Below, piece by piece: positions 1-8,429 of a stretch of 64,000 bases of DNA (the stretch's first letter is position 1; each line of letters starts with the position of its first letter). The stretch spans positions 40,535 through 104,534 of the forward strand of contig NZ_PCOV01000011.1 of NCBI RefSeq assembly GCF_002979435.1, given 5' to 3'. The notes beneath the pieces are model-generated. The model saw only the letters and a list, made by a program, of their open reading frames with translations, was not told the origin of the DNA and did no database searches. Origin of the DNA: Microbacterium sp. MYb66 (lineage in GTDB: Bacteria; Actinomycetota; Actinomycetes; Actinomycetales; Microbacteriaceae). The position numbers and the translations under genes were made by a program.

Positions 1-1160
1 TCGACAACGTGAACCGCATCATGCGCGAGCAGCTCACCGGAGTCCGCGTCGTGCGGGCCTTCGTGCGCGAGCGCATCGAGGAAGAGCGGTTCCGCGGGGC
101 CAACACCGACATCATGGTCGTCGGTCGCAAGGTCGGCTCGCTGTTCGTGCTGCTGTTCCCGCTGTTCATGCTGATCCTCAACGTCACCGTCGTCTCGGTC
201 ATCTGGTTCGGCGGCATCGAGGTCAACAGCGGCACGGTGCAGGTCGGCACGCTGTTCGCGTTCATGCAGTACATCGGCCAGATCATGGGCGGCGTCATCA
301 TGGCGAGCTTCATGGCGATGATGATCCCTCGTGCCGCGGTCTCGGCCGAGCGCATCGGCGAGGTCCTCGACTCCGAGTCCACGCTGGTCCGCCCGGAGAA
401 CGGCGTCACCGAGTTCCCCGTTCCCGGGTCCGTGGCGCTCGACGACGTCGAGTTCACCTACCCCGGTGCCGACGCCCCCGTGCTCACCGGCATCAGCTTC
501 GCGGCGCAGCCCGGGGAGACGGTCGCGATCGTGGGATCCACCGGATCGGGCAAGACCACTCTGGTGTCGCTCATCCCGCGGCTCTTCGACGTCTCCGGTG
601 GTGCCGTCCACGTGGGCGGCACGGATGTGCGCGAGGCTGACGTCGAGTCGCTGTGGGACAGCATCGGCCTGGTGCCGCAGCGTCCCTTCCTCTTCACCGG
701 CACCGTCGCGTCGAACCTGCGCTACGGCCGCGAGGAGGCCACCGACGAAGAGCTGTGGCACGCGCTCGACATCGCGCAGGGGCGCGACTTCGTCGAGGAG
801 ATGCCCGACGGCCTCGATTCGCGTATCGCCCAGGGCGGCACGAACGTCTCCGGCGGTCAGCGTCAGCGTCTCGCGATCGCGCGTGCGATCGTGCACCAGC
901 CGCAGATCCTCGTCTTCGACGACTCGTTCTCGGCCCTCGACCTGACGACGGATGCCCGACTGCGCCAGGCATTGTGGCGGGAACTCCCGCACGTCACGAA
1001 GATCGTCGTGGCGCAGCGCATCTCGACCATCACCGATGCCGACCGCATCGTCGTCCTCGACGGCGGCACCATGGTCGGCGTCGGAACACACGAGGAGCTG
1101 CTCGAGACGAGCGACACCTACCGAGAGATCGTCGAGTCGCAGCTGGGGGTGGACGCATGA
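1..1160 (+). CDS. ABC exporter subunit A (permease-ATPase half-transporter), 5'-truncated by the window edge
   Basis: This is the C-terminal part of a multidrug/lipid-type ABC half-transporter; the reading frame is open to the first base, so the GTG at 9 is probably internal. Numbering from that GTG, about 110 residues of the transmembrane domain are visible, followed by the nucleotide-binding domain with Walker A GSTGSGKT (176-183), signature SGGQRQR and Walker B ILVFDDSFSALD. The residue after the Walker B aspartate is Asp instead of the catalytic Glu, the hallmark of the degenerate subunit in heterodimeric exporters such as TM287/288 and BmrCD. The stop overlaps the start of the next gene (ATGA), so the two halves are probably translated together and pair in the membrane. 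The exported substrate cannot be told from sequence. Confidence 0.93.
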   Translation, partial: DNVNRIMREQLTGVRVVRAFVRERIEEERFRGANTDIMVVGRKVGSLFVLLFPLFMLILNVTVVSVIWFGGIEVNSGTVQVGTLFAFMQYIGQIMGGVIMASFMAMMIPRAAVSAERIGEVLDSESTLVRPENGVTEFPVPGSVALDDVEFTYPGADAPVLTGISFAAQPGETVAIVGSTGSGKTTLVSLIPRLFDVSGGAVHVGGTDVREADVESLWDSIGLVPQRPFLFTGTVASNLRYGREEATDEELWHALDIAQGRDFVEEMPDGLDSRIAQGGTNVSGGQRQRLAIARAIVHQPQILVFDDSFSALDLTTDARLRQALWRELPHVTKIVVAQRISTITDADRIVVLDGGTMVGVGTHEELLETSDTYREIVESQLGVDA

Positions 1161-3418
1161 GCGAGCAGAACGACGAAAAAGGCGCGGTCAAGCGCGGCCG
1201 CGGCAAGGCGGCGGCATCCGTCGCCGAGGTCGAGCTGACCGCCGAGGAGAAGTACGAGGCCGAGCTCGCGGAACAGGCTCGTCAGAACTCCGGAGACTGG
1301 GACAGCGTCGCGCCCGGAAAGGCCGACAACTTCGGTCCCAGCTTCGCGCGCATGATCGGGCTGCTGAAGCCGTCGGCCATCTGGTTCGTCTTCGTGTCGA
1401 TCCTCGGCGCGATCGGCGTGGTGCTGACGGTCGCGGCCCCCAAGGTGCTCGCCGAGGCCACGAACCTGGTCTACAAGGGGTTCATCTCGATCCAGCTCGG
1501 CCAGCCGAACGGCGACTTCCCCGGCTTCCCGGCCGGCACGTCGCAGGACGTCGTGGTCGACGCGCTGCGCGGCGCGGGTCAGGACGACTTCGCCAATCAG
1601 GTCGGGGCACTGGGCGACTTCACGGTCGGACAGGGCGTCGACTTCGATGCGCTGCGGCTGGTCATCGCCGCCGTGCTCGGGATCTACGTGGCGGCCGCCT
1701 TCCTCACCTGGATCCAGGGCTACGTCATCAACGTGATCATGGTGCGCACCATGTGGCGCCTGCGCGAGTCCGTCGAAGCGAAGATCAACCGCCTGCCGCT
1801 GGCGTACTTCGACAAGGTGCAGCGCGGTGAGCTGATCTCGCGCGTCACGAACGACATCGACAACATCACGCAGACGATGCAGCAGTCGCTCTCCGGTGCT
1901 CTCACCTCGGTGCTCACCGTGATCGGCGTGCTCGTCATGATGTTCTCGATCTCGTGGCAGCTCGCGCTCGTCGCGCTCGTCACGCTGCCGCTCATGGGCG
2001 TGATCTTCGGCATCATCGGACCGCGTTCGCAGAAGGCCTTCGGCACCCAATGGCGCAAGGTCGGTCGACTGAACGCCCGCGTCGAGGAGGCGTTCTCCGG
2101 CCACGCGCTGGTGAAGGTCTTCGGACGCGAGAAGGACGCGCTGGACAAGTTCCAGGTCGAGAACGAAGAGCTGTTCCAGGCGAGCTTCAAGGCGCAGTTC
2201 CTCTCCGGCATCATCATGCCGGCGATGATGTTCGTCGGAAACCTCAGCTACGTGGGCATCGCGGTGCTCGGTGGTCTGATGGTCGCCAACGGGCAGCTCC
2301 GGCTCGGCGACGTGCAGGCGTTCATCCAGTACTCGCAGCAGTTCACGCAGCCGCTGTCCGAGCTGGGTGGCATGGCCGCCGTGGTCCAGTCCGGCACCGC
2401 ATCCGCCGAGCGCGTCTTCGAGCTGCTCGACGCGGACGAGCAGGAGGCGGACGACGCCGATGCTCCGGCACTCGCCGAGGGCAAGGGCGTCATCGAGTTC
2501 GAGAACGTGGCGTTCTCGTACACGCCCGAGCGCCCGCTCATCCGGGACCTCTCGTTCCGGGTGGAGCCGGGCCAGACCGTCGCGATCGTCGGTCCGACCG
2601 GTGCGGGCAAGACCACGCTGGTCAACCTGATCATGCGCTTCTACGAGCTCAGCGGCGGGCGGATCATGCTCGACGGCCAGGACATCGCCGAGGTCACCCG
2701 CGATGAGCTGCGGTCGCGCACCGGCATGGTGCTGCAGGACCCGTGGCTGTTCGCCGGCAGCATCCGGGAGAACATCCGCTACGGCCGCTCCACGGCGACC
2801 GATGAAGAGGTTCTCGCGGCCGCCAGGGCGACGTACGTCGACCGCTTCGTGCACGCCCTCCCCGAGGGTTACGACACGGTGCTCGACGAAGACGCGGCGA
2901 ACGTGTCGGCGGGTGAGCGCCAGCTCATCACCATCGCGCGGGCGTTCGTGGCGCAGCCGTCGATCCTCATCCTCGATGAGGCCACGTCGGCGGTCGACAC
3001 GCGCACCGAGCTGCTGCTGCAGCACGCGATGGCCGCGCTCCGCGAAGGACGCACCTCGTTCGTGATCGCACACCGCCTGTCGACCATCCGCGACGCCGAC
3101 CTCATCCTGGTGATGGAGCACGGCGACATCGTGGAGAAGGGCACGCACGACGAGCTCATCGCCGCGCAGGGCGCCTACTGGCGCCTGTATCAGTCGCAGT
3201 TCGAGCAGGCGGCGACCGACATCGACGCCGAGGACGCGCTCACCGGGACGACGCCGGTCGTCGTCACCGGCGAGGCGAACGACACCGAGGGCACCGAGGC
3301 GGAGGCTGCTGCCGCCGTCGCCGGAGCATCGGTCGGTGCGCAGGTGCCCGCCGCGGAGATCGCCGAGGCACAGGCGCTGCTCGACGACGGAGCGGACGGC
3401 TCCGGCCACCGCGCCTGA
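1157..3418 (+). CDS. ABC exporter subunit B (permease-ATPase half-transporter)
   Basis: This 753-residue protein is the partner of the preceding half-transporter. The ATG at 1157 overlaps the upstream stop by 4 bp. An N-terminal charged cytoplasmic stretch of about 60 residues precedes a six-helix ABC transmembrane domain with an unusually long extracytoplasmic loop after the first helix. The ATPase domain has Walker A GPTGAGKT, a non-canonical signature SAGERQ and a canonical Walker B ILILDEATSAVD. Subunit A has the opposite pattern (canonical signature, altered Walker B), so the dimer should have one active and one degenerate ATP site. An Ala/Glu-rich tail of about 70 residues follows the ATPase domain. 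It is followed by a terminator-like hairpin. Confidence 0.95.
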   Translation: MSEQNDEKGAVKRGRGKAAASVAEVELTAEEKYEAELAEQARQNSGDWDSVAPGKADNFGPSFARMIGLLKPSAIWFVFVSILGAIGVVLTVAAPKVLAEATNLVYKGFISIQLGQPNGDFPGFPAGTSQDVVVDALRGAGQDDFANQVGALGDFTVGQGVDFDALRLVIAAVLGIYVAAAFLTWIQGYVINVIMVRTMWRLRESVEAKINRLPLAYFDKVQRGELISRVTNDIDNITQTMQQSLSGALTSVLTVIGVLVMMFSISWQLALVALVTLPLMGVIFGIIGPRSQKAFGTQWRKVGRLNARVEEAFSGHALVKVFGREKDALDKFQVENEELFQASFKAQFLSGIIMPAMMFVGNLSYVGIAVLGGLMVANGQLRLGDVQAFIQYSQQFTQPLSELGGMAAVVQSGTASAERVFELLDADEQEADDADAPALAEGKGVIEFENVAFSYTPERPLIRDLSFRVEPGQTVAIVGPTGAGKTTLVNLIMRFYELSGGRIMLDGQDIAEVTRDELRSRTGMVLQDPWLFAGSIRENIRYGRSTATDEEVLAAARATYVDRFVHALPEGYDTVLDEDAANVSAGERQLITIARAFVAQPSILILDEATSAVDTRTELLLQHAMAALREGRTSFVIAHRLSTIRDADLILVMEHGDIVEKGTHDELIAAQGAYWRLYQSQFEQAATDIDAEDALTGTTPVVVTGEANDTEGTEAEAAAAVAGASVGAQVPAAEIAEAQALLDDGADGSGHRA

Positions 3419-3431
3419 CGCGCATCACGCA

Positions 3432-3465
3432 GACGCCCCATCCCGCTCACGCGGGGTGGGGCGTC
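3432..3465. terminator. Terminator-like hairpin between convergent genes
   Basis: Two 15-bp arms, 3432-3446 and 3451-3465, pair with a single G-U-type mismatch around a TCAC loop. It lies just after the ABC exporter stop and before the convergent carboxypeptidase gene. No clear T-run follows, so it may act as a bidirectional or Rho-assisted terminator. Confidence 0.6.
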
Positions 3466-3563
3466 GTGCTGTGTGCCGGTGGTCGGCCCGGCTGACATCG
3501 ACCGCCTGCCTCGTACACAAAGGGGTGGCTCGGCCGACTCGGTGCGGGTGGGCCAGGAGGGGG

Positions 3564-5237
3564 TCAGGAGCGGTCGGCGGTGATGCCGAGGAGCTCCAGC
3601 GGGTGGGTCAGGCGCCACCAGGGGCTCGGCCCCTCGATGTCCTCTGCGAGGACGGCAGGGGTCGTCGTGGTGTTGATCGGCCCGGCGGTGGTCAGCGTGC
3701 CGACGGCGTCGCCTTCCTCCCGCTCGTCGCCGAGAGCGAAGGCCGCCGTCGCCTGGGCGAGGGTGCCGTTCCACAGCACCACGTCGGCGTCGGCGTCGGA
3801 GATGACGTCGACCTCCTCGCCCCAGGGGGTGGTGACCTGGCCGATGACCGTGCCCTGGGGGACCGCCGGATCCTGTGCCTGCAGCGCGGCCTCGGTCTCG
3901 GCGAACAGACCGCGGGTGACCGCGAGACGCTGCTCGTCGTCCGCCTGGTTCAGTGCGGTGGCGAAGAGGCGCACGGTCGTGTCGCCGACGGTCACGTCCT
4001 TCGCGGCGAGCAGGTTCCAGCCGACGAGCGTGCCGGTCTTGATGCCGACGACACCCGGGTCGGTGAGCATGCCGTTGGTGTTGACCACGGTGCCGGCGCC
4101 CGGGAGGTCGACCGAGACGGTGCCGACGATCTCCGCGAACACCGGATTCTGCATCGCCCGCTCGCCCAGCGCGACCAGCGCCTCCGGGGTGGCGACGTTG
4201 CGCTCGTCGAAACCGGACGGCGTCACCACGGTGATGCCGGTCAGTCCGCGCTCGCGCAGCCACACCTCGGCGGCCTTCGCGAACTCCCGGTCGGAACCCC
4301 AGATCTCGGACGACAGCCGATCGATGTAGTTGTTCGCCGAGCCCATGAGCGTGCCCTGCAGCAGCTGATATTCGGTCAGCACCCCGCCGACCGGGACATC
4401 GAGAGCGGACTGGTCACTTCGCCGGTAGTCCCAGTACTTCACGCTGTCGCGGCGGGTGAACTCGAACTCGGGGCCCTGCTCGCCGAGTGCCAGCGGCATC
4501 CGATCGAGCACCATCAGGGTGCTCACGACCTTGGTGATGCTGGCGATGCTCACCGCATCGGGAATGGATGCGGCGGTGCTGAGGCCGGCGATGCCGACGG
4601 CCGCGCTGCCCTGAGCGGGCCAGGTGACTGTCGCGGCGGGCGCGGCGACGGTCTCGAACTCGACGGCCTGCACCGTCGGCGGGACCTCGTGCAGTGGCCA
4701 GAGCAGAGTCGTGCCGGTGTACACGGCGACGAGGCCGGCGAGCGTGGCCAACGGCACCAGAATGCCGGGACGGGCGATCGCCGGGCGCAGCCGCGCCCCG
4801 CGCATCAGTCCGGCGCCGGACTCGGGCTCGGCCGTCTCGTCGAGAGTCGCGGCGGGAGAGTGCGCTGCGACGGCGGCGGTATCGACCCAGGTCAGAGCGG
4901 TGGCCGGTGCCACGTCATCCGCCCACTGCGCCGCCGCCGGATCGAGGAGCGCGGACGCGTCGTCGGGGTCGTCTTCGATGACGCGGCGCTCCCTCGGGCG
5001 GAACGGAGGCTTGGTCAGGGCAGGCGTCGGCGCGTCCGGCGCTGCGGGGACGACGGGCTCCGCTGCGACGGGCTCCGCTGCGAGGACAGGTTCCGGTGCG
5101 ACGCCGTGCGGTTCCGGGCTGACGAGGGTCGGTGTGAGGACCGGCGACCCGTCGACAGGTCCGGAAGGGGAGGCAGTCGCCGGGCTGTCGTCACGGACGA
5201 CGCCCGTCGCCTCGTCGGCGGGGTCTGAAGCGGTCAC
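3564..5237 (-). CDS. D-alanyl-D-alanine carboxypeptidase (peptidase S11 / PBP5 family), membrane-anchored
   Basis: The protein (557 residues, GTG start) trims the terminal D-Ala of peptidoglycan stem peptides outside the membrane. The three penicillin-binding motifs are present in order: SITK (nucleophile Ser233), SAN (300-302) and KTG (400-402). Unlike classical PBP5 it has no cleavable signal. Instead, about 155 residues of Pro/Ala/acidic low-complexity sequence precede one membrane helix (about 159-180), giving a type II topology with a long cytoplasmic tail. Such tails occur in actinobacterial homologues. It points towards the ABC exporter and is divergent from the riboswitch-controlled thiamine operon. 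An earlier internal start would remove part of the tail but not the anchor. Confidence 0.9.
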   Translation of the reverse strand: MTASDPADEATGVVRDDSPATASPSGPVDGSPVLTPTLVSPEPHGVAPEPVLAAEPVAAEPVVPAAPDAPTPALTKPPFRPRERRVIEDDPDDASALLDPAAAQWADDVAPATALTWVDTAAVAAHSPAATLDETAEPESGAGLMRGARLRPAIARPGILVPLATLAGLVAVYTGTTLLWPLHEVPPTVQAVEFETVAAPAATVTWPAQGSAAVGIAGLSTAASIPDAVSIASITKVVSTLMVLDRMPLALGEQGPEFEFTRRDSVKYWDYRRSDQSALDVPVGGVLTEYQLLQGTLMGSANNYIDRLSSEIWGSDREFAKAAEVWLRERGLTGITVVTPSGFDERNVATPEALVALGERAMQNPVFAEIVGTVSVDLPGAGTVVNTNGMLTDPGVVGIKTGTLVGWNLLAAKDVTVGDTTVRLFATALNQADDEQRLAVTRGLFAETEAALQAQDPAVPQGTVIGQVTTPWGEEVDVISDADADVVLWNGTLAQATAAFALGDEREEGDAVGTLTTAGPINTTTTPAVLAEDIEGPSPWWRLTHPLELLGITADRS

Positions 5238-5327
5238 TCGTTTACGGTACCCAATCCCGGGCGTGTTCCGCGGCGCACGACCCCATCGACGCGCGGGTGT
5301 CGCGAGCCGGTAGGATCGTCAGCACAA

Positions 5328-5415
5328 CCACGGGAGTCCGGCGAGCCGGGCTGAGAGGGAGCGAATCGCGCTTCGACCGTCGAACCTGATCTGGGTCATG
5401 CCAGCGCAGGGAGGA
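5328..5415 (+). promoter_or_regulatory. TPP riboswitch (THI element)
   Basis: The conserved thi-box parts are all present: CTGAGA at 5351-5356, then CTGATCTGGGTCATGCCAGC starting at 5386, followed by GCAGGGAGG. The spacing matches the TPP aptamer (pyrimidine-binding J3/2 region, then the pyrophosphate-binding arm). The terminal GGGAGG is also the ribosome binding site of the gene starting at 5422, so TPP binding probably hides it and represses translation. A TAGGAT hexamer at 5311-5316 is a candidate -10 box. An ATG inside the aptamer at 5398 should not be taken as the start codon. Confidence 0.93.
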
Positions 5416-5421
5416 GTTCAG

Positions 5422-6066
5422 ATGAGCACGTCCACATCCACGTCCGCATCCGCGAAGAGCCAGGGAGCAGTCCCGACTCGGAGCTTCCTGCGCTGGCGCA
5501 TCGTCGACATCGTCGTCGCCAGCGTGATCGGTGTCGCCGCCGGGCTGATCTTCCTCGCCTGGAACGTCGGCTACCTCGGCCCGAAGGCCCTGCTCGAACC
5601 GCTGCTGCCCGGCATCCAGGGGCTCCTCGACGGCCCCTGGCTGTTCGCCGGCGTGCTCGGCGGACTCATCATCCGCAAGGCGGGCGCGGCGATCTACGTC
5701 GAACTGCTCGCCGCGGTGGTCTCCGCTCTCATCGGCAACCAGTGGGGCGGGTTCCTCACGCTCGAGGCCGGTCTCGTGCAGGGCCTCGGCGCCGAGCTGA
5801 TCTTCCTGCTCTTCTTCTACCGCCGCTGGTCGCTGCCGGTCGCGATCCTCGCGGGCGCGGGTGCGGCTCTGGCCGGGGGGATCAACAACCTCGTGCTCTG
5901 GTACGCCGGCTCCGGTCCCGCGTTCACGATCATCTACCTGATCAGCACGGTCATCTCGGGGGCGGTCATCGCCGGCGCCCTGTCCTGGGTGCTGGCACGC
6001 GGCATCGCGGCCACGGGCGCCCTCGACCGGTTCGGTTCCGGGCGCGAGGCGCGCGTCCGCGTCTGA
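5422..6066 (+). CDS. ykoE: ECF transporter substrate-binding (S) component YkoE, hydroxymethylpyrimidine/thiamine precursor uptake
   Basis: This is a 214-residue integral membrane protein with a Ser/Thr-rich start, five or six hydrophobic segments, and the YkoE-typical order: a first helix after FLRWRIVDIV, the PWLFAGVLGG loop, and the GNQWGG motif before the central helix. YkoE is the binding component of YkoEDC, which imports the HMP moiety of thiamine. The ATG at 5422 is chosen because it follows GGGAGG by 6-7 nt and leaves the riboswitch outside the coding region. The stop overlaps the next start by one base (TGATG). The TPP riboswitch directly upstream supports the substrate assignment. 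Confidence 0.9.
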   Translation: MSTSTSTSASAKSQGAVPTRSFLRWRIVDIVVASVIGVAAGLIFLAWNVGYLGPKALLEPLLPGIQGLLDGPWLFAGVLGGLIIRKAGAAIYVELLAAVVSALIGNQWGGFLTLEAGLVQGLGAELIFLLFFYRRWSLPVAILAGAGAALAGGINNLVLWYAGSGPAFTIIYLISTVISGAVIAGALSWVLARGIAATGALDRFGSGREARVRV

Positions 6067-7523
6067 TGGGTGCGGATCAGGCCACCCCGGCCGCCGTCGA
6101 GGCGCGCGGCTGGGGGTGGCGTCATGCCAGTCGCATCGCCTGGGCGCTGCGCGACGTCTCGTTCCGCATCGAACCCGGCGAGCGGGTCCTGGTGCTCGGA
6201 GCATCCGGCGCCGGCAAGTCCACGCTGCTGCACGGACTCGCGGGCGTGCTCGGGGGTGACGAGGAGGGTGAGAGCACGGGGGAGCTGCTCGTCGACGGCG
6301 CCCCCGCCGTCGCGACCCGCGGCCGAGCCGGGCTCGTGCTGCAGGACCCCGACTCGCAGGTGATCCTCGCCAGGGCCGGAGACGATGTCGCGTTCGGCTG
6401 CGAGAACCTCGGAGTGCCCAGAGCGGAGATCTGGCCCCGCGTGGAGTCGGCGCTGGATGCCGTCGGCCTCGACGTTCCGCTCGACCATCCGACGAAGGCG
6501 CTTTCCGGCGGGCAGAAGCAGCGGCTCGCGCTCGCCGGCATGCTCGCGATGCGCCCCGGTCTCGTGCTGCTCGATGAGCCGACCGCGAACCTCGACCCCG
6601 CCGGGGTGATCGAGGTGCGCGACGCGGTGGATCGGATGCTGCAGGCGCAGCCCGCGACGCTCGTCGTGGTCGAGCACCGTCTCGACGTGTGGCTGCCGCT
6701 CATCACGCGCGTGATCGTGATCGGCGCCGGGGGTGTGGTGGCCGACGGTCCGCCGCGGGAGGTGCTCGTCAGCGAAGGCGCCAGGCTCTCGGCCGACGGC
6801 GTGTGGGTGCCGGGGTGGCCGCCCCGCGTGCCGCCGGCGCCGTCGGCCGGACCGGGCGAGACGCTGCTCTCCGCCCGCGGGCTCGCGGTCGCCCGGGTGA
6901 AGGGTCATCCGGTCGCCACGGGCATCGACCTCGATGTGCGCGCGGGCGAGGCTCTCGCGATCACCGGTCCCAACGGAGCGGGCAAGTCCACACTCGGCCT
7001 CACCCTCGCGGGGCTTCTGCCCCCGGCATCCGGCGTCGTCACGGCATCCGCCGACCTCGCCGACGGCGCCGACGCCGCCCCCATCCGCTGGGCGTCGCGC
7101 GATCTGCTGACCCGGATCGGCATGGTGTTCCAGGAGCCCGAGCACCAGCTGCTCGCCAAGACCGTGCGCGACGAGCTCGCCGTCGGGCCCCGAGCGCTCG
7201 GCATGGGCGAGGACGAGATCGCCGCCTGCAGCGAGGAGCTCCTCGCCCGACTGCGCCTCGCCCCCCTCGCCGCCGCGAATCCGTACACGCTCTCCGGTGG
7301 CGAGAAGCGTCGGCTCACGGTCGCGGCCGCCATCGCGACCCGGCCGCGGGTGCTGGTGCTGGACGAGCCGACGTTCGGCCAGGACGCCCGCACCTGGGCC
7401 GAGCTCGTGGCCATGCTCGCCGCGCTCCGCGACGAGGGGTCCGCGATCGTCACGATCACCCACGACCACGAGGTCGCGCGCGCCCTGCACGCCGTCCGGT
7501 TCGATCTCGGCGGTGCGTCATGA
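6066..7523 (+). CDS. ykoD: ECF/YkoD energy-coupling ATPase with two ABC domains
   Basis: The 485-residue protein fuses two ABC ATPase domains. The first has Walker A GASGAGKS, signature SGGQKQR and Walker B VLLDEPTANLD; the second has Walker A GPNGAGKS, signature SGGEKRR and Walker B VLDEPTFGQD. This duplicated arrangement is typical of YkoD/EcfA fusions, where one polypeptide replaces the EcfA-EcfA' pair. It powers uptake through YkoE and YkoC. Its start overlaps the ykoE stop and its stop overlaps the ykoC start. The last Walker B catalytic position is Glu in both domains, so both sites look competent. Confidence 0.92.
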   Translation: MGADQATPAAVEARGWGWRHASRIAWALRDVSFRIEPGERVLVLGASGAGKSTLLHGLAGVLGGDEEGESTGELLVDGAPAVATRGRAGLVLQDPDSQVILARAGDDVAFGCENLGVPRAEIWPRVESALDAVGLDVPLDHPTKALSGGQKQRLALAGMLAMRPGLVLLDEPTANLDPAGVIEVRDAVDRMLQAQPATLVVVEHRLDVWLPLITRVIVIGAGGVVADGPPREVLVSEGARLSADGVWVPGWPPRVPPAPSAGPGETLLSARGLAVARVKGHPVATGIDLDVRAGEALAITGPNGAGKSTLGLTLAGLLPPASGVVTASADLADGADAAPIRWASRDLLTRIGMVFQEPEHQLLAKTVRDELAVGPRALGMGEDEIAACSEELLARLRLAPLAAANPYTLSGGEKRRLTVAAAIATRPRVLVLDEPTFGQDARTWAELVAMLAALRDEGSAIVTITHDHEVARALHAVRFDLGGAS

Positions 7524-8311
7524 CCGTGCTCGAGACCCGCGGCCGCACCGGTGCGATCGCCCGGGTGAATCCCGTCGCGAAACTCGGGGTGAGCGCCCTC
7601 ATCGCAGTTCCCCTCATCCTCACGCTCGATGCGGTGTCGGCATCCGTCGCCCTCGTCCTCGAGTTCGTGCTGTTCCTGTTCGCCGGGATCGGCTGGCGCG
7701 AGTTCTGGCTGCGCACCTGGCCGGTGTGGCTCGCGGCGCCGTTGACGGGACTGACCATCGCCCTCTACGGCGAGACGAGTGGCGTCGTGTACGTCGACTG
7801 GTTCGTGCTGCGCATCAGCGAGGGGTCGCTGGCGCTCGCCCTGGCCACGATGCTGCGCGTGCTCGCGATCGCCCTGCCGTCGGTGGTCCTCTTCATCACG
7901 GTCGACCCGACCGACCTCGCCGACGGCCTCGGGCAGGTGCTGCGGCTGCCTGCACGGTTCGTGCTCGGCGCACTGGCCGGGCTGCGCATGGTGGGTCTGT
8001 TCCTCGACGACTGGCGGGCGCTCGAGCTCGCGCGGCGGGCCAGGGGCGTCGCCGATCGCGGACGCATCCGACGCTTCCTCGGCATGGCGTTCGCCCTGCT
8101 GGTGCTGTCGATCCGCCGCGGCGCCAAGCTCGCCACGGCGATGGAGGCGCGGGGCTTCGGGGCACCGGGTCCGCGCACCTGGGCGCGCGAGTCCCGATTC
8201 GGCGCCGCGGAGTGGGGCCTTCTGGCCGTCGGAGCCGCGATCTCCGCCATCGCGATCACCGCGGCCGTCGTCACCGGCGCGTGGAACTTCATCCTGGGAC
8301 CCGCGGTCTGA
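7520..8311 (+). CDS. ykoC: ECF transmembrane (T) component YkoC, CbiQ family
   Basis: The protein has 263 residues and belongs to the CbiQ/EcfT family. It carries several membrane helices and, in the C-terminal half, the Ala-Arg-Gly coupling motifs contacting the ATPases (ARRARGVADR and MEARGFGAPG). It begins with a 4-bp overlap (ATGA) with ykoD and is the last gene of the TPP-controlled operon. The stop lies only 5 bp from a 22-bp repeat matching the 3' end of the APH gene 1.5 kb downstream, so it may once have converged directly on that gene. Confidence 0.9.
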   Translation: MTVLETRGRTGAIARVNPVAKLGVSALIAVPLILTLDAVSASVALVLEFVLFLFAGIGWREFWLRTWPVWLAAPLTGLTIALYGETSGVVYVDWFVLRISEGSLALALATMLRVLAIALPSVVLFITVDPTDLADGLGQVLRLPARFVLGALAGLRMVGLFLDDWRALELARRARGVADRGRIRRFLGMAFALLVLSIRRGAKLATAMEARGFGAPGPRTWARESRFGAAEWGLLAVGAAISAIAITAAVVTGAWNFILGPAV

Positions 8312-8316
8312 CGCGG

Positions 8317-8338
8317 GCTCAGGTCTCGTTCCAGAGCC
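8317..8338. repeat. 22-bp direct repeat, left copy (displaced 3' end of the APH gene)
   Basis: These 22 bases are identical to 9838-9859. On the minus strand they encode the last residues RLWNET and the stop codon of the aminoglycoside phosphotransferase-like gene, but the rest of that gene is absent here. Together the two copies bracket gadB. Confidence 0.85.
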
Positions 8339-8429
8339 GCGGTCTCGGGGCGGCGGTCGATACGTCGGGGCGGCCGCGCTACGGTGGGCGGCACGGCAGC
8401 GAGGCCGCATCCGTGGAAAGGTCCCGAGC

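Noticed and set aside
1118..3409. 763-codon open frame antisense to the second ABC exporter gene
   Set aside because: It is a His/Arg/Asp-rich mirror of a strongly biased GC-rich gene with no domain or ribosome site; the plus-strand gene is certain.
5398..5421. ATG at 5398 as the start of ykoE
   Set aside because: It lies inside the conserved TPP aptamer; the ATG at 5422 has the proper ribosome site.
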